64,000 bases of DNA, taken from assembly GCA_003956705.1 (NCBI GenBank), contig QZCP01000501.1, positions 16,061 to 80,060 of the forward strand, read 5' to 3'. The stretch's first letter is position 1. Each line of letters opens with the position of its first letter. Made by a program: the position numbers and the translations under genes. The notes under the pieces are model-generated. The model ran no database searches. It worked only from the letters and a program-made list of their open reading frames with translations, and was not told the origin of the DNA. Below, piece after piece: positions 1-12,236 of the stretch. The stretch comes from Brevipalpus yothersi. Taxonomy: Eukaryota; Arthropoda; Arachnida; Trombidiformes; Tenuipalpidae.

Positions 1-2
1 TG

Positions 3-2071
3 GACACTGCAGTTGTTCAATTTGCTAAAATATATGGAATCCGTATCAATTCCAGCACTGATCTCATACCAGCATTGTTTCTCAAAGGATTCGCTGATCT
101 AACGGTAAATTTCAGATACACGAATAGAGAGTGCCTTTTCAAATTCTTTCAAATCGACTTTCAATTTAATTTTATAGCTTTGATTTGAATCCCATTTGAT
201 CTTTCATTAGGGTTGTAAATTTGGTTCAGTGTATCGATCGAATGGATCAATTGCTCTCGAAAACACTTTGAAAAACATCACGGATTTGATTTTGGTTAGC
301 ATTTCTAACATTCTAAGCAGAAAAAGTCGCTAAGTTATTCATATTTCGATTTCCAGAACTCTGGTTGCGTTTGGAAACTGCCCAAACTTTTTACCCTTTT
401 CCAAAACTCATCGAAACGCCTACTGAACGGACTTTCATCATGTACAGCTCCATGGGTTCGCTCAGTTTTAGGGCTTAATTCTACTTCAGGAACTGAAAAC
501 CAAAGTGAATCACCCTGGTATATTCTTTTAGACCTATTACAATCATGGCTCGCAGATCTTGGAAGGCATCACATTGAAATAGCTCGCAAGCTAGGACATC
601 AGAGTAAGGACATGATCAAAGGGTGCTATTTTGGTGGGAAAAAGTGTGATTATACCGAATTCGAATCTCTATTTTCGAGTTCTTATGGTAATTGCTTTAG
701 TTATAATCTGGCGGCTACTAGTGATCAGATGGATGAACCTAAAAAACTCTCAGGATTTACTGGTCCAAAGTTTGGTCTAGAACTTACTCTCAATCTAGAG
801 GTTGATCAATATATGCCTACATCGAGAGAAACAGGAGCTAAAATAGTCATTCATGATCAATTCCAAAAAGCAGATCCTGATCAGGATGCCATTCATATTC
901 CACCAGGTTCGATTTTCTCAAACCATGATCAAATTTTTATTTGCTTATTTATTTTTAATTGAACCGATTAACATCAGATCTCAATTTCGTTCTAGGAGTG
1001 GTAACATATGTAGGAATTCAAATGATTAACATAACACGTCTACCTGCACCATACCGGGATAAATGCTCTGATGAATGGACCGATGATTATGATCGTAAAT
1101 GGGCCAAAGCAAGTGACCATGAGTCTTACACCTCTCAATTTTGTCTCAAACTTTGTCTCCAAAAGTATACACTTAACAAATGCAAATGCTGGACAATGGC
1201 TGCTCCACCACCGACAGAAAGTTTTGAAGTGCAATGTGATGTCCGGCAGAATCGTGGTAAGCTCTGGTAAGATTTATGAGATCTATATTTCCTAATTTGG
1301 AATGTTGGACCTTCTAGATCAAGCTGATTGCGTTGAACGTGTTCGAGAACAATATTACGCCGGTGAGCTGGCATGTGACTGTCCACCAAGGTGCAAGTGA
1401 GTTTTACCTTGTAGTTGCTGAATAATTGTGATTTCGATTGTTCCAAATGGGAATGGAGCTAAGACTGATTGTCTTACATGATTATATATGCCTAATGCTG
1501 ATTTTTTTTCATCTCCTCCTTCAAGTGAAAAGATGTATGAAAAATTCATATCGACTGGAACCGAAGCGGCTCAATGTTCAGCTTTGTCTTCCGGTGGAGA
1601 AGATTCCCCAAACGATCATAAGTAAGCTCAAATAGTCGAGATAGGCTAATTTTGATTGCATTCAATTTCTGAATACTACAGTAGAAAAAAGGCTCAAATT
1701 TTATTTATATGATCAATTCCATTTTTCCAGAGAAAATACAGCTAAGGTGATCATATATTATCAAACCTTGAGTTTCACCGAGATTAGACAGGATGTCAAA
1801 TATACAGTGAGTTGAATACTTTTCTAAAGAGCAATTGCTATTACTGTGATGAGCTATTATAAGCCAATTGGACACCACCGTCGTTGATACATTAACAATT
1901 GACCATTTCTATTTGCAGTGGTCCAGCATCATTGGTGCCATTGGTGGAATTTTAGGAGTCTATCTTGGATTTTCATTTATCGCTATCTATGAAGTTTTTG
2001 AGATAATCCTTCGAGCAGCATTGCACATATTCCGACCATCCAATTCCAAGATAAAGATATATGATAATTGA
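3..2071 (+). CDS. DEG/ENaC-family (pickpocket/ASIC-like) sodium channel subunit, 5'-partial
   Basis: The 3' part of a degenerin/epithelial sodium channel gene. Exons joined by frame and GT-AG sites: 3-104, 211-294, 357-906, 978-1256, 1318-1396, 1526-1621, 1731-1806, 1919-2071 (about 472 residues, open at the 5' end). Exon 3 carries the extracellular finger/palm, with the GCYFGGKKCDY cysteine pair and NCFSYNL. Exons 4-6 carry the Cys-rich extracellular block, with FCLKLCLQKYTLNKCKCW and CDCPPRCN. Exon 8 carries the second membrane segment, with LGFSF at the G/S-x-S selectivity-filter position followed by the family's aromatic/acidic tail. The family forms trimeric, amiloride-sensitive Na+ channels in the plasma membrane. 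The first membrane segment and N-terminus lie upstream of the window. Exons 1 and 2 rest on open frame and splice sites only and are less certain. The donor after exon 3 (GTTCGA) is weak. Confidence 0.88.
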
Positions 2072-2536
2072 TTGTAAATATGAAAATCAATTTTCTTTAA
2101 TCAATCTATCAATTTCACACAGGAAAAAGTTTGATTTCGAATTTGGAAACCTATTAAATGGTGAAAAATGTTAATCGACTGAACAGCGATATATCAGAGA
2201 AGATTGATCCGAATATGATACAAAATCATCGAGCAATCAATCAAATCACGTCTTTCGTTAGAGATAGGTATTAATTTGAAAAGTAAGATCTTGTCAAGTT
2301 GGAGAGAAAAGGAATTCAGTTGAGGTTTTTAATGATTTTTTGCAATCAACTTCAATTTTCTTGTATTTTAGAAATGTATTTAGTCATTTTATGGCAGAAA
2401 ATCCAATTTTCAAGTTGAGTAGGTTGATAAAATAATGTTAAAAATGTATCAAACAATGATAAATGCGAAAGATGATAATGGTGTGCCACGTTTGATTGTT
2501 TTCAATCTGTTTGGTTTTGCAACCGCCAAAGAATGT
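2072..2536. other. Intergenic/3' flanking region between two convergent genes
   Basis: No coding signal seen. It is the shared 3' flank of the + strand channel gene and the - strand gene that ends at 2537. It contains a diverged copy of a roughly 190-bp repeat (about 2310-2500), whose partner lies at about 5885-6080. Confidence 0.7.
2310..2500. repeat. Diverged ~190-bp repeat, copy 1
   Basis: The stretch aligns by eye with about 5885-6080 in the same orientation. Shared blocks in the same order include GAATTCAGT, GATTTTTTG, AATCAACT, TTGTATTTTA, AAATAATG, TAAAAAT, AATGAT and GATGATAATG. Both copies sit just past the stop codon of a - strand gene (stops at 2537 and 6131), so both could be transcribed as 3' UTR. 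No terminal repeats or coding capacity were seen. Confidence 0.6.
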
Positions 2537-4083
2537 TTACGTGCTGGATCCATTCCTCGCAACTGAACGTGTGTATGTTCTAAGAACTTTATTTGGAGGC
2601 TGTACCACGAAAGGATTTACCTCTTGTTGATCTTTCGAGTGCTGCACCGTACCGGTGTTCAACTTTTGTGGATTTTCCGGAGGCTTCACTGGATCAGCAT
2701 TCACTTTTTCTTGATCTTTCGAAGGCTGGGCTGAATTCGTGTCCAATTCTTGTTGATTAGAGGTGTTCACACTTTCATCGTCATCGCATATTATATCGTA
2801 TGTAATGAACGTGTCTGCAGGCTCCTCACTAACTTCACTGACTTCAGTACTTTTCTTAGGATTCCTCAGAGAATCTTTGCAATTTTTGCAATTCAATCCC
2901 CATCTATTGTATCGGTTTTTGACAGTATTCCAACCATGGATAGTCTTGAAAATGTTTGGTTCATCACCATCTTCAGTGACAAAATCGAAGATTCTCAAGA
3001 AATCTATTAAGAGAAGAGAAGAGTAAGATAGTTTCACTGAACAAGCTTATGACTTACCCAATATCTTATTCAATTCTTTTGTAGGAATTTCCTGTCTCAT
3101 ATGATGGCTAGGTTTTTTTTTCTTACTAAATCCCTCAAAACTAGGAAATCTACAAGTAACAGCAATATCTTTATCACAAATTATTTCGAAAATATTTGAG
3201 AAAAAGTGGAGGGTGTTATGAATGGTTCTTATACAAATGAGACACGATTTGAGTTTTTTGAGCTGCGAAGAGTCCAAGTAAGTCGAAGTGAAATTGGCAA
3301 CCTCTATTCTCCACCTTTTGCCTTCGAATTCAAGTGCTCGTCTAATAAAATTCATTGTCAGAAGATCATCTGGTTGTCTAAGATCATTCGTATTAGCAAG
3401 ATTCGCTGTGATCACTTTACTTGAATCATCAAGGCTTTTAACTTTCTCCGTTAGTTGTTTCAGTGAGCCACTGACTCGATACAGAGATTTTTGGAGACTA
3501 CTACAAATGTCTTCAATTTTTTTGACTCGAAATTCTAGATCATCTAGATTAGTTAACGAAAAAGAACGAGGAAATGCTGGATCCCTCACTCGTAGTTCTT
3601 CTGTTTTCGATACCAGCTCTTCAGAAAGCTTATTGAATAACTTTTTGGTCTCTGTTGGAAATCCAATTGCGAGTATTCGACACATAGCATCTTGAAACAG
3701 CTCTGGCTTATTCATTTTGATGCTCAACTGTTCAACAGAATATGGAAGCACTTTTGTATCTTTTTCGACCGCTTGTTTAGTCTTGTTATAAGCTTGTACG
3801 AGGAGAGGATGGAAATGGTCGCCTCGACTGAGCAGTAGCTTTCCATCAGAAATATAGAGAACCTCAAAATTATCTAAAAACGAGGGATGATCGAATAAAT
3901 GGAAATACATGATTCAATCAATCGATATAATCTTTATCCATCAAGTAAATTGTTTGATCAAATATACTCACAGAAATCTTGCGGTACACGATTCATATAA
4001 TTAGAGAGCTTGCATTCACCTTGAACTTTTGCACATTGCTCTTCCAAAACTGATTTTGGAATGTCATCCAAAGGAAAAGACAT
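2537..4083 (-). CDS. Unrecognised 464-aa protein, three exons
   Basis: Exons on the minus strand: 3972-4083, 3058-3873, 2537-3003; phases agree at both introns (GTGAGT and GTAAGT donors). The middle exon encodes a largely helical, charged region with heptad-like Leu spacing (around KKIEDICSSLQKSLY and LKQLTEKVKSLDD), suggesting coiled coil. The last exon has an acidic linker and then a degenerate tandem repeat of about 17 residues built on Q-x-S/P-K-D-Q-x-x-V/L-N, ending in a basic tail. I recognise no domain. The start is uncertain: the frame is open upstream of the ATG at 4083 to an acceptor-like AG near 4110, so another 5' coding exon is possible. The gene is divergent from ARL2, with about 790 bp between the two starts. 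Its 3' flank carries the ~190-bp repeat. Confidence 0.7.
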
Positions 4084-4876
4084 CCTCAAAAGAAATAGTG
4101 GACCTCGGAATCTGCTTAACGATAAGAAAAAAGAAATAAAACAATCAAAATGTTCAATCACATTCTAGTTATGGTTGCTGAATATGAATAGAAGAATTGA
4201 ATAGAATAGAGTATGAACATCAAGGTACTGGGTGATATTATGGTTGAAGATGATTTCTTACCAAAAAAAAACAAGACGATAGATCAGCAATCCAAGTGTA
4301 AACACAATCAATCCACTTCAAAGGTGATTACCAAAAGAAACTTAATCAATTAAATGTCATCACTGATTACTAATCAGATTAATTATAACTTTAAACCAAT
4401 TTCAAATTGTAAACACGAGCCAACAAAGAACGAAAAAAACATGCGCCAAAATGTGATGATTTTCAATCAATCGGAAAAACTTTCGAAAAAAATTAATTAC
4501 GAAACAAAATGATGAATAAAACGAAAGTAACTAATTTAATTTCATTCTTCGATGTCTCAAAATCGACCAATCAGAATTTGATTATTCAATCAATCAGTAG
4601 CGATGAATAAATGATATATCATTCAATTTTGTTTCTATCATCAACATGATAGCTGTTATGTTTTGTATAAGACTTTTGGCGGCAAATGATATACACTATT
4701 GTGCACGTGTGTTGTGAAGCGTTCTGTTATGAATCATTCAAACACTCATTCTGATTGTAAACAATCCTTCTCACACATGTTGTTGATCACATCTCTTCAT
4801 TGATTGATATTTTTGATCACCCTACCAATTTGGGACGTAATAATTGTGAACATACTGTGTATATTTGTGTGTGGAG
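4084..4876. promoter_or_regulatory. Intergenic region between divergent genes (upstream of ARL2)
   Basis: AT-rich DNA between the start of the - strand gene (4083) and ARL2 (4877). It presumably contains both promoters and 5' UTRs. There is no clear TATA box at a fixed distance and no coding signal. Call rests on position only. Confidence 0.4.
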
Positions 4877-5676
4877 ATGGGTTTAAGAACCATAATACGT
4901 AAACTGAAACAAAAAGAGAAAGATGTTCGTCTTTTGGTGTTGTGAGTACAGTTATTGTTCTGTTGTTGCTTGATTGTGAGGTGTTGAAATCGATTGATCG
5001 ATGACAAACTTATGTTAAGCTGAAATTTGATTTGATGTTCGATTTGTTCTCTTGTTCATTTATGTTTCCTTGTGTTTAGAGGCTTAGATAACGCTGGTAA
5101 GACGACTATTGTGAAAAAATTTAATGGTGATGACATCAAAGAGATTTCGCCTACTCTCGGATTCCACATATATACATTACAACATCGAGGGTATGTTTCT
5201 TCAGCTCTTACTTTGGAATAATTCTCATTCTGATCAGTAACTATGCTATCAACCTATTATAAATAATTTTCCATCTGACGCTGATTGATTCGATCAGATA
5301 CACACTGAACGTTTGGGATATTGGTGGACAGACATCTCTTCGATCATATTGGCGAAATTATTTTGAAAACACTGATGGACTGATATGGGTTGTTGATAGT
5401 TGTGATAAATTGAGACTACAAGATTGTCGTGATTCTCTCCACGAATTGCTGAAAGAAGAACGACTTCTTGGAGCAACTCTTCTCATTTTTGCGAATAAAC
5501 AAGACATACCAGGAGCTCTGACAGCTGAGCAAATTGAAAGCGTTCTGGACTTGAGTAACCTCAAGAATCGTCATTGGAAACTGATAAACTGTAGTGCATA
5601 CACCGGTGAAAACTTACTTCAAGGAATTGACTGGATACTAGATGATATATCTTCACGCATTTTTACTTTTGATTAA
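4877..5676 (+). CDS. ARL2: ADP-ribosylation factor-like protein 2 (ARL2)
   Basis: Exons 4877-4941, 5080-5190 and 5298-5676 give 184 residues, the same length as human ARL2. The protein starts MGLRTIIRKLKQKEKDVRLL and then has the P-loop GLDNAGKT, the switch I SPTLGF, the switch II WDIGGQ, the NKQD base-specificity motif and the SA box (CSAYTGEN). The ending DDISSRIF is diagnostic of ARL2. In the family, ARL2 is a GTP-binding regulator of tubulin cofactor D and tubulin dimer assembly. It also acts in mitochondria and releases prenylated cargo from PDE6D through its GTP-bound form. Gly2 is present, but ARL2 is known not to be efficiently myristoylated. All catalytic motifs are intact and the splice phases agree. 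Confidence 0.97.
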
Positions 5677-6130
5677 TGATCCTCATTATCAGTGTCCCTA
5701 TTTTTCTTTTTCTCTCTTTTTCGGTGTGCTTTATCTGATCATCCCTCTTTTTTCTCATGTCCTGGAACTTGATCATCTGTCTGCACTTCGAAATTAATCA
5801 AGATGATAATTCTGGGTCAAGTTTTTCCTGAGCCCCGTACATTGGCTATACTGGTTTAAGATGTGAGATACCATCGGTAAGGGGAAAGAAAAGAATTCAG
5901 TAGCATTACTCTTTTTGCGATTTTTTGTAATCAACTACAACGTTTTGTATTTTAAAATTTTCGTTATGCTATGGTGAAAAATATACCTTTTTGAGGTAAA
6001 ATATTTATACAAAATAATGGTAAAAATATGTCAAATAATGATCGATGAGGATGATGATAATGTAGTGTCTCTTTTGATGATACTTTTCTAACCGATTGAT
6101 TTTGATGTGAATTCAAAAATTATTTATTTT
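5677..6130. other. Intergenic/3' flank between convergent ARL2 and the Gln-rich gene
   Basis: No coding signal. It contains copy 2 of the ~190-bp diverged repeat (about 5885-6080). The remainder is AT-rich 3' flank for both neighbours. Confidence 0.7.
5885..6080. repeat. Diverged ~190-bp repeat, copy 2
   Basis: Partner of the stretch at 2310-2500, in the same orientation and block order, about 3.58 kb away. It lies immediately 3' of the Gln-rich gene's stop codon on the minus strand. Confidence 0.6.
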
Positions 6131-9100
6131 CTAACCCGATGAACTTGTTCCTGAATCATTGGCCTTTGTTGTTACCTCACTGGTTTGACTATTATCTACT
6201 TTCGTACTTTTAGCTCCTACAATGGCACTGCTTTCATCATTAGAGACACGAATATCAGCGTCTTTGAACATCTCTCTGAATTCTTTTACCGATAATTTAA
6301 CATATCCTGGTGGCGGAACATGGTCTTTGGAACCATAATATGCATGATACAATTGAACTGGCTCTTGTGCGTCAGAACTTTTCGATGAAACATTATCTGA
6401 GGCTGTTGAATTAACTCTGACACCAAAAGTTACCTTATCTGAAGATTTGGATGGATTTCGATCAAGTTTAACGAAAGTAAACTTTTCTTCCGGATTGTCT
6501 TGGCTTGTAGCACTGTAATCGAGAGATTGACATAAGTTAATTGATTATTTCCATCAGATATTCTTTTTTACTCACTTGTATGTTTGATTACTTCGTACTC
6601 GAACTTCTTTCTTGTTACTACTCTCCAAGTAGAGACCCTGTGAGAGTGGATCATGTCCTTGATACAATCTATCATCATATTGTTCAGCTTTGGCATACAC
6701 TACATCATCTCGAATTCGATCCCCAAATTTTGGCATTGATATTGTGCCTGTGAGCGGGTAATTTTCTCTCTGATTCTCTACTTGTCCACCATTTCCATAA
6801 TTATTTTGCTCCTGTGGATTGTAAATAGCTGACTGTTGATCATTTGGTGTGGTGGCAACATTTTGTATCACATATCCAGCTTCGATATGTTCATTTGAAG
6901 ATTTTTGACCATTGCTAGACGAATAATCAGCTTCATTTTGACCACCAAGAACATTCTGAAGTGAAGGAATTTGATTGGTTATCAAATTGATCAGAGTTTT
7001 GGTATCAATTTCACCGGTTGCCAAGCCACTATTACTCTTTTCACCATAATTTCCATCATTTTTCTGCTGGCCATCATTAAAATTTGGTCTCTGTCCATCG
7101 AGTAGCTCAATTTTGGGAGCTTCCGCATACTGTACACTCGGTATCATTCCCTGATCCTGTCCATTCGATTGACTTCCACCATCGTGACCACCGTTAACTT
7201 CTACTTGCTGCTGTGGTCTATATTCTGGTCCTTGTGGTGCCTGTATTTGGCCCACATGATCATTATAATCAGATGATGATGATTGTTGCTGGTGATTTTG
7301 CTGTTGTTGTTGTTGTTCATACTTTTCATTTGATTCAATTGCCGTATAAGTGCCCTCAATAGGCGATCCATACTGTTGCTGTTCACCGCTATTTTGTTGC
7401 TGTGATTGACCGTTATAACCATCGGAATTGGGCGATAAAATTTTCTCTTCACCCTGATACTGTTCAATGGAATCCTGCTGTGTGACCTGAACTTGTTGTG
7501 GCTGAAGATGATGCTGCTGTTGCTGCTGTTGATGATGAGGCTGATGATTCGCCTGATAACCAATATCCATGGCTGAATGTGAATCGTAGGTTACGGAATT
7601 ACTGGTCGTGAATGTGTATCCATTTGTGGGTGGCTCAGAGTATGTGATACCATCACCTCCTACTGAATAAGATTGTTGCGAAGGTGGCAATGGACTACTT
7701 GATATGGTATATTTTTCGGTAGCATACGTTACTTCCGGACGTTTATCGTTCAACGAAGATTGATGATTATATGCTGGACCCGGTCCACCGCTTCCACCGA
7801 TATGGCCATTAATATCCTCATTACTCAATGGCACTATTTGTGGTGGTGATTCCATTAAATGATGATGTCCACCACTCGATATGTCATAACCAGGTGACAA
7901 TTCGATCACCTGATAAGCTGGTGATTCTTGCTGCCCTTTTGGAGGTCCAATTGGTCCACCATTTGATTGAGGTCCGGCTGATGAATAATCAATCTGGTAA
8001 CCGGTCGACCCTTTACCCGTTGATTGGTATTCATTTTGCTTTTGTTGTTGTTGATGTTGATGTTGTTGCTGTTGCTGATGCTGTGATTTTTGTTGCCTTG
8101 GCTGATATGAATTGCCAGTATATCCAGGAAGTGGTGGATGAATTATCTTATATTGAACTTGTTGCATTGGAGTTGCCTGATTCATACTTTGACCACCGTA
8201 TGATGATGATGATGTTTGATGAGAAATTTTTTGATATTGAGGTTGAATTTGCTGATAACTACCATCTGAACCACTTCCACTGACCTGGACATAGTTAGAA
8301 GGGTTACCACCACCCATTGATATACCTTTCATCGGTTTACCTATACCTTTAATTTCTGGACGACGAACTAGCCTATCAATCGATACAATGGACGGAAGTT
8401 GCTCTTGATGCGCAATCAAATGTATCAAATTTAAATTATGTGGATCTGTTTGACTGTATGCGGGTGGTGTACGTGTTGGTGGCCGAAATTTGGCTAATAA
8501 AGGTCGAAATATTGATGATATTCGTGATTTGATCGGTTTCACCGGGCTCATTGGTGCTGATTCGTATATTATCGGTGAATGTCCGGTAATTACCATCGGT
8601 AATGATGATGGCCCACTTTTCATGTGTAATGACATTGGCTTTGTGTCCAATTCGGAACCGAATTCTAACACTTTGGCACCTTCCTTAACAGCACCATCAA
8701 CCAGACCATGTTCAACTTCGGGAATCATTTTCAACACTTCACGTTCAATATCTTTAATATCATTTTGTGTTAACACTTTATCGTGATCCGTTTCAATGGC
8801 CACTGGTACCGTTACATAACGCTTATTACTTTCCATTGGACGATTTTTAATTGTTGACGGATAACCATTCTTACCATAGCCAATACTCAAACTATGAATA
8901 CCATCCACATTTGACAATGATGTTGATGTTCCACCATAATCTTTTTCAATATCTCGACCACGTTCTTTTAATTTACGAATCACTTCGTATGCATGCATTT
9001 CAGCCTCTTTTACCGGTTTCGCTTCCACTTTATATGGTCCTTTAACCCGATTTATGGTCAACAGTGGACCGTATGGAGGCATTGGGATGGTTAATTCAGG

Positions 9101-9541
9101 TCCTTTAATTATGGATGAGGAGGCGTAAGATTCACCTGAATTTAGATTACTTTGATTTGGATCTGATTGTGTAGACGGTGATGATATACTCTTCTGATTA
9201 GCCCCATTACCAATATTGCCACTACTACCTCCACCATTGCCATTACTGGTGATATCTTTATCATTAGATAAACTAAACGAATTGATATCATCAATTTTGA
9301 TCTGTTCCGTTTCATGATGATGGTATGATTGCTTAAATTTGGGTGCTAATCGAGCTATTGATACAGATGATTCGGATTGACTTTTTGATGATTCATCAGG
9401 ATGAAAATTTCGATTACCAGGTAATATAGGTCTCCATCCACCAAAACGCCAATTCATCTGTTCTCCTAGAGACAATCTTCTATTATTAACGTATGGCTTG
9501 CATTCCACTAATTGTGTTATGGCTAGTAAGATGGTGAATAT
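6131..9541 (-). CDS. Large secreted Gln/Ser/Gly-rich low-complexity protein, 5'-incomplete
   Basis: Two exons seen on the minus strand: 6576-9541 and 6131-6512, joined in phase through a GTGAGT donor. Together they encode 1115 residues. The upstream end at 9541 is a good acceptor (pyrimidine tract, then AACAACAG) directly followed by hydrophobic IFTILLAITQL and VECKP. This reads as the second half of a signal peptide, so a short first exon with the ATG lies further upstream and was not located. The N-terminal third has a compact motif around GPYGPLLTINRVKGPYKVEA and helical KxRGRDIEKDY. The middle is dominated by Gln runs, His-Gln runs, Ser and Gly. The C-terminal exon is more conserved-looking (YHAYYGSKDHVPPPGYVKLS). 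I recognise no family. Candidate roles are cuticle, cement or another extracellular matrix, which is inference from composition only. Confidence 0.78.
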
Positions 9542-10663
9542 CTGTTGTTGAATAGGAAAAAGGATGAGAGGAGAAAAAAAGAAGAAAAAAAAACGGATAA
9601 ATTGAGAAGAGAGTTAATAATGAGGATCAAAATTGATGAAAAATAATAAGCCCGTGATAGAAAGTAGTAAAAAAAGAATTTATATTCATTGAGTTCATCA
9701 AGAGAGTGCCGAAAATCGTGCCAATTTATCTACTTGATTCATAATCTTACTCTTCTAAACTCTTTTATCTATATGGCTTACTGTGTATATATACACGTGT
9801 GTGTTTGTACCAGTAAGTAAGCCACTGAACTTGAATGAATTAATATCAAGACAATTAAACAGAAAAATATTCTGAAATAGAATTTTCTTTAAGGCTTCAC
9901 GCTCACTGCGATACAATGAAGAGGAGGAAGAGGAGAGTATGAGAGGGGGGAAAGAGGTCGAAAATGATTCTCATCTTGAAAAATGATTCCAAATATGATT
10001 TGCACGATATTAAATTTATTATCATTTTCCATTTTATTAGCTAAATTAGTCAAATAAACCTTATTCCCTTCCGAATGAGATGAAGAGGCAACAATAGAAA
10101 GTGAATTAGATGATCTCTCTCTTTCCTACTCTTTCTTTCTTCCATCATTTTGTCCACTCTCTCAATCATCTGACATTAGTTTCGCTCATTGAACTATTTT
10201 CTACTTAATTACCGTAAAATAAGTGAAAGTAAAATAAGATTTTCCCCTCAATTTGAAAAAATATATCTCTCTCTCTTCAGATACACAAAGGATCCTCACA
10301 TTATCATGATTCGAAATGATCTGATTAGCCTTATTGAAGAGGCTACTCTTCTTATTTGGTAAGCTTTAGAGATGAATCTTCTTGTCATTACATCTGCATC
10401 TCTTCATCTCTCTCTCTCTCTTCTTCTTGAGATGAAGATGAAGATGAATCTCAGGTATTCAATACATTTTGGTCTTCCCTTTCAACAAACCAACTCACAC
10501 ACACACACACATACACACAGCAATGAATAGCAAAACAAATATAAGTAATTCATAAAAAAAGAGAATCTCTCTTCATCCATTCAAATTTGGAACGCGATCA
10601 TGTATCACGTGGAACAGAATCGGGTTAGTACACTGAAGCAGGTTAAACACATTCTTCAGCTTC

Positions 10664-10694
<31 letters not shown>

Positions 10695-11023
10695 CTCTCT
10701 TCCTCTCTCTCTCTCTTCCTCTCTCTCTCTCTCTTCCTCTCTTTCTCTCATCTTCTTCATCCTGAAAAGCATCGTATTTTTCTCATCTTATTTTGGCCAA
10801 CTTGCTTTCCCTTCTCATCTCTCCTCAACAACATCTCGATGCTAGACGATACTCTCTCTCTCTCTCTCCTCACTCTCAATACCAAAACTCGTGCTGCTAA
10901 TCAATCTCATTCTCAATTCGAACCACACTCATTCGACTTTCGCACCTTGTCGTCACTTGAATGAGTCTTTCTGAAAATGCTTAACCATTCCTCTATTGAT
11001 GGGTATAAAATTTGCATTCGTAG
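9542..11023. other. Repeat-rich region upstream of the Gln-rich gene
   Basis: AT-rich DNA with interspersed CT/GA tracts, notably an imperfect CT tract at about 10661-10748. It must hold, or lead to, the missing first exon of the - strand Gln-rich gene. I could not identify that exon. A short + strand ATG segment at 10600 with a donor-like GTTAGT at 10624 is a possible first exon for the candidate gene at 11.0-12.2 kb, on phase alone. Confidence 0.4.
10661..10748. repeat. Imperfect (CT)n/(CTTT)n microsatellite
   Basis: Nearly pure pyrimidine on the + strand, mainly CT dinucleotides interrupted by CTTT and CCT. Confidence 0.9.
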
Positions 11024-12236
11024 CTCAACGTGATCACTTTGAAAACGCTCCTTCTTCTTCATCTTCTTGGATTAATTTTGCTCTTTCCTCTTCTTCTTTT
11101 CCCTCTTCTCCTCGAACTGATTCTGCTAGAACTGCATCATGTTCCACTCATCAGGTATTTCTCTCTCTCTCTCCTTCTTTCTTTCTTTCTTTCTTTTTTC
11201 ATTCTTACACATTTCCACATCATGTTAGAGAAGGCGATAATGGTGATTGTGCTCAAGAAACGACCCTAAGAATGCCGAAGTGGACTCAATCACTTATGAG
11301 AGAAAGAGCACGAATTACATCCATCATCGGCGGAAAGGATCCAAATTGTAGCAATCATCTTGTAAGCAAGCAGAATGTATATCTACACTTGCTTGCCTGC
11401 TTGTCTGTAAATGGCGGGAAAAAATGTATTCCCGTTCATTCCTCTTATTCCCTTCTCTTCTTAACTTCTTTTTGCTCCTGTCTTCACTTTATCCCAAGTG
11501 ATTTCACCCTTCTAACTTCTCAATTTTTTTTTCTCCATCTCTCTCCCCTCTATCTTCATCTCTTTTTCACCTCTTCCATCCGTTTCCTCATCTTTTTCAT
11601 CCTTTTCTCATATCTCTTATACATTTCTCTATCTCAATCGCCTTACCTCTTTTCAAGTAACTGTTTATTTGCTCGTGATTATGCAAAAATGGCCAAATAT
11701 TTTTCCCTCTCTCTCTTCATCTATCTATCTTATCCACCACCTTGTCCATTCGATAGGTCAAGCCCACTGGCATGACTTGTGTGTATGTGTGTGAAGATCC
11801 CGTTGATACTAAAGGGCTTGCCAAATTCTGGAAGCCTCTTTCATCAACCCAGTGGCTCTCTGGGGGTGGTATCACGAATTGCATCAAGGTGCACTTGAAG
11901 TTTTTTTTCACACTGCATGATAGATTAGATTTATATACAGAAGAAGAAAATTTTTCTCTCCTAAATCTATAATTATACTTAATCTTACTAATCTTTAACT
12001 CTGGTTTTTTGTTCACTTCTCCGGTTCTTTTCACTTGAAAATGTTTATACTTTATGACATTTATCAACTTTTTGGTAAACTTTTCTCCTCATTATCAAGA
12101 CTTCGAGGAGAGAGAGAGAGAGCCCAGAAGGTGAAGAGGTATCAAAATTTGCATATCCAATCGGTACCCATCAGGATCACTGTGTGTTAGACAGGCAAAT
12201 AGTATTCATGATCCATCATCGTCACGAAAAACCATG
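11024..12236 (+). CDS. Candidate multi-exon secreted Cys-containing protein (partial model)
   Basis: Four segments chain in phase between splice-like sites: 11024-11154, 11229-11361, 11757-11888 and 12100-12236. Segment 1 follows an acceptor-like TAG and reads as a long Leu-rich hydrophobic stretch, possibly a signal peptide, but it is built on CTT repeats and could be chance. Segment 2 (donor GTAAGC) reads EGDNGDCAQETTLRMPKW and onward. Segment 3 reads TGMTCVYVCEDPVDTKGLAK and onward; it is visibly GC-richer than its surroundings, as the real exons here are. Segment 4 ends near DHCVLDRQIVFMIHHRHE at GTAAAA. Five cysteines fall in segments 2-4. Weak points are the GTGCAC donor of segment 3, no ATG in segment 1 and no confident terminal exon. 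An alternative end is the open segment 12997-13116. I recognise no family. An antisense frame over segment 3 is also open. Confidence 0.4.

Noticed and set aside
7201..7563. Asn/His-rich and Ile-rich frames overlapping the Gln-rich gene on the same and opposite strands
   Set aside because: Alternative-frame shadows of the CAG/CAT-rich coding repeat.
11717..12067. Minus-strand 116-codon frame over the 11757-11888 candidate exon
   Set aside because: It is open and fairly protein-like, but it has no splice partners found, whereas the + strand reading chains in phase with neighbours. Not fully excluded.
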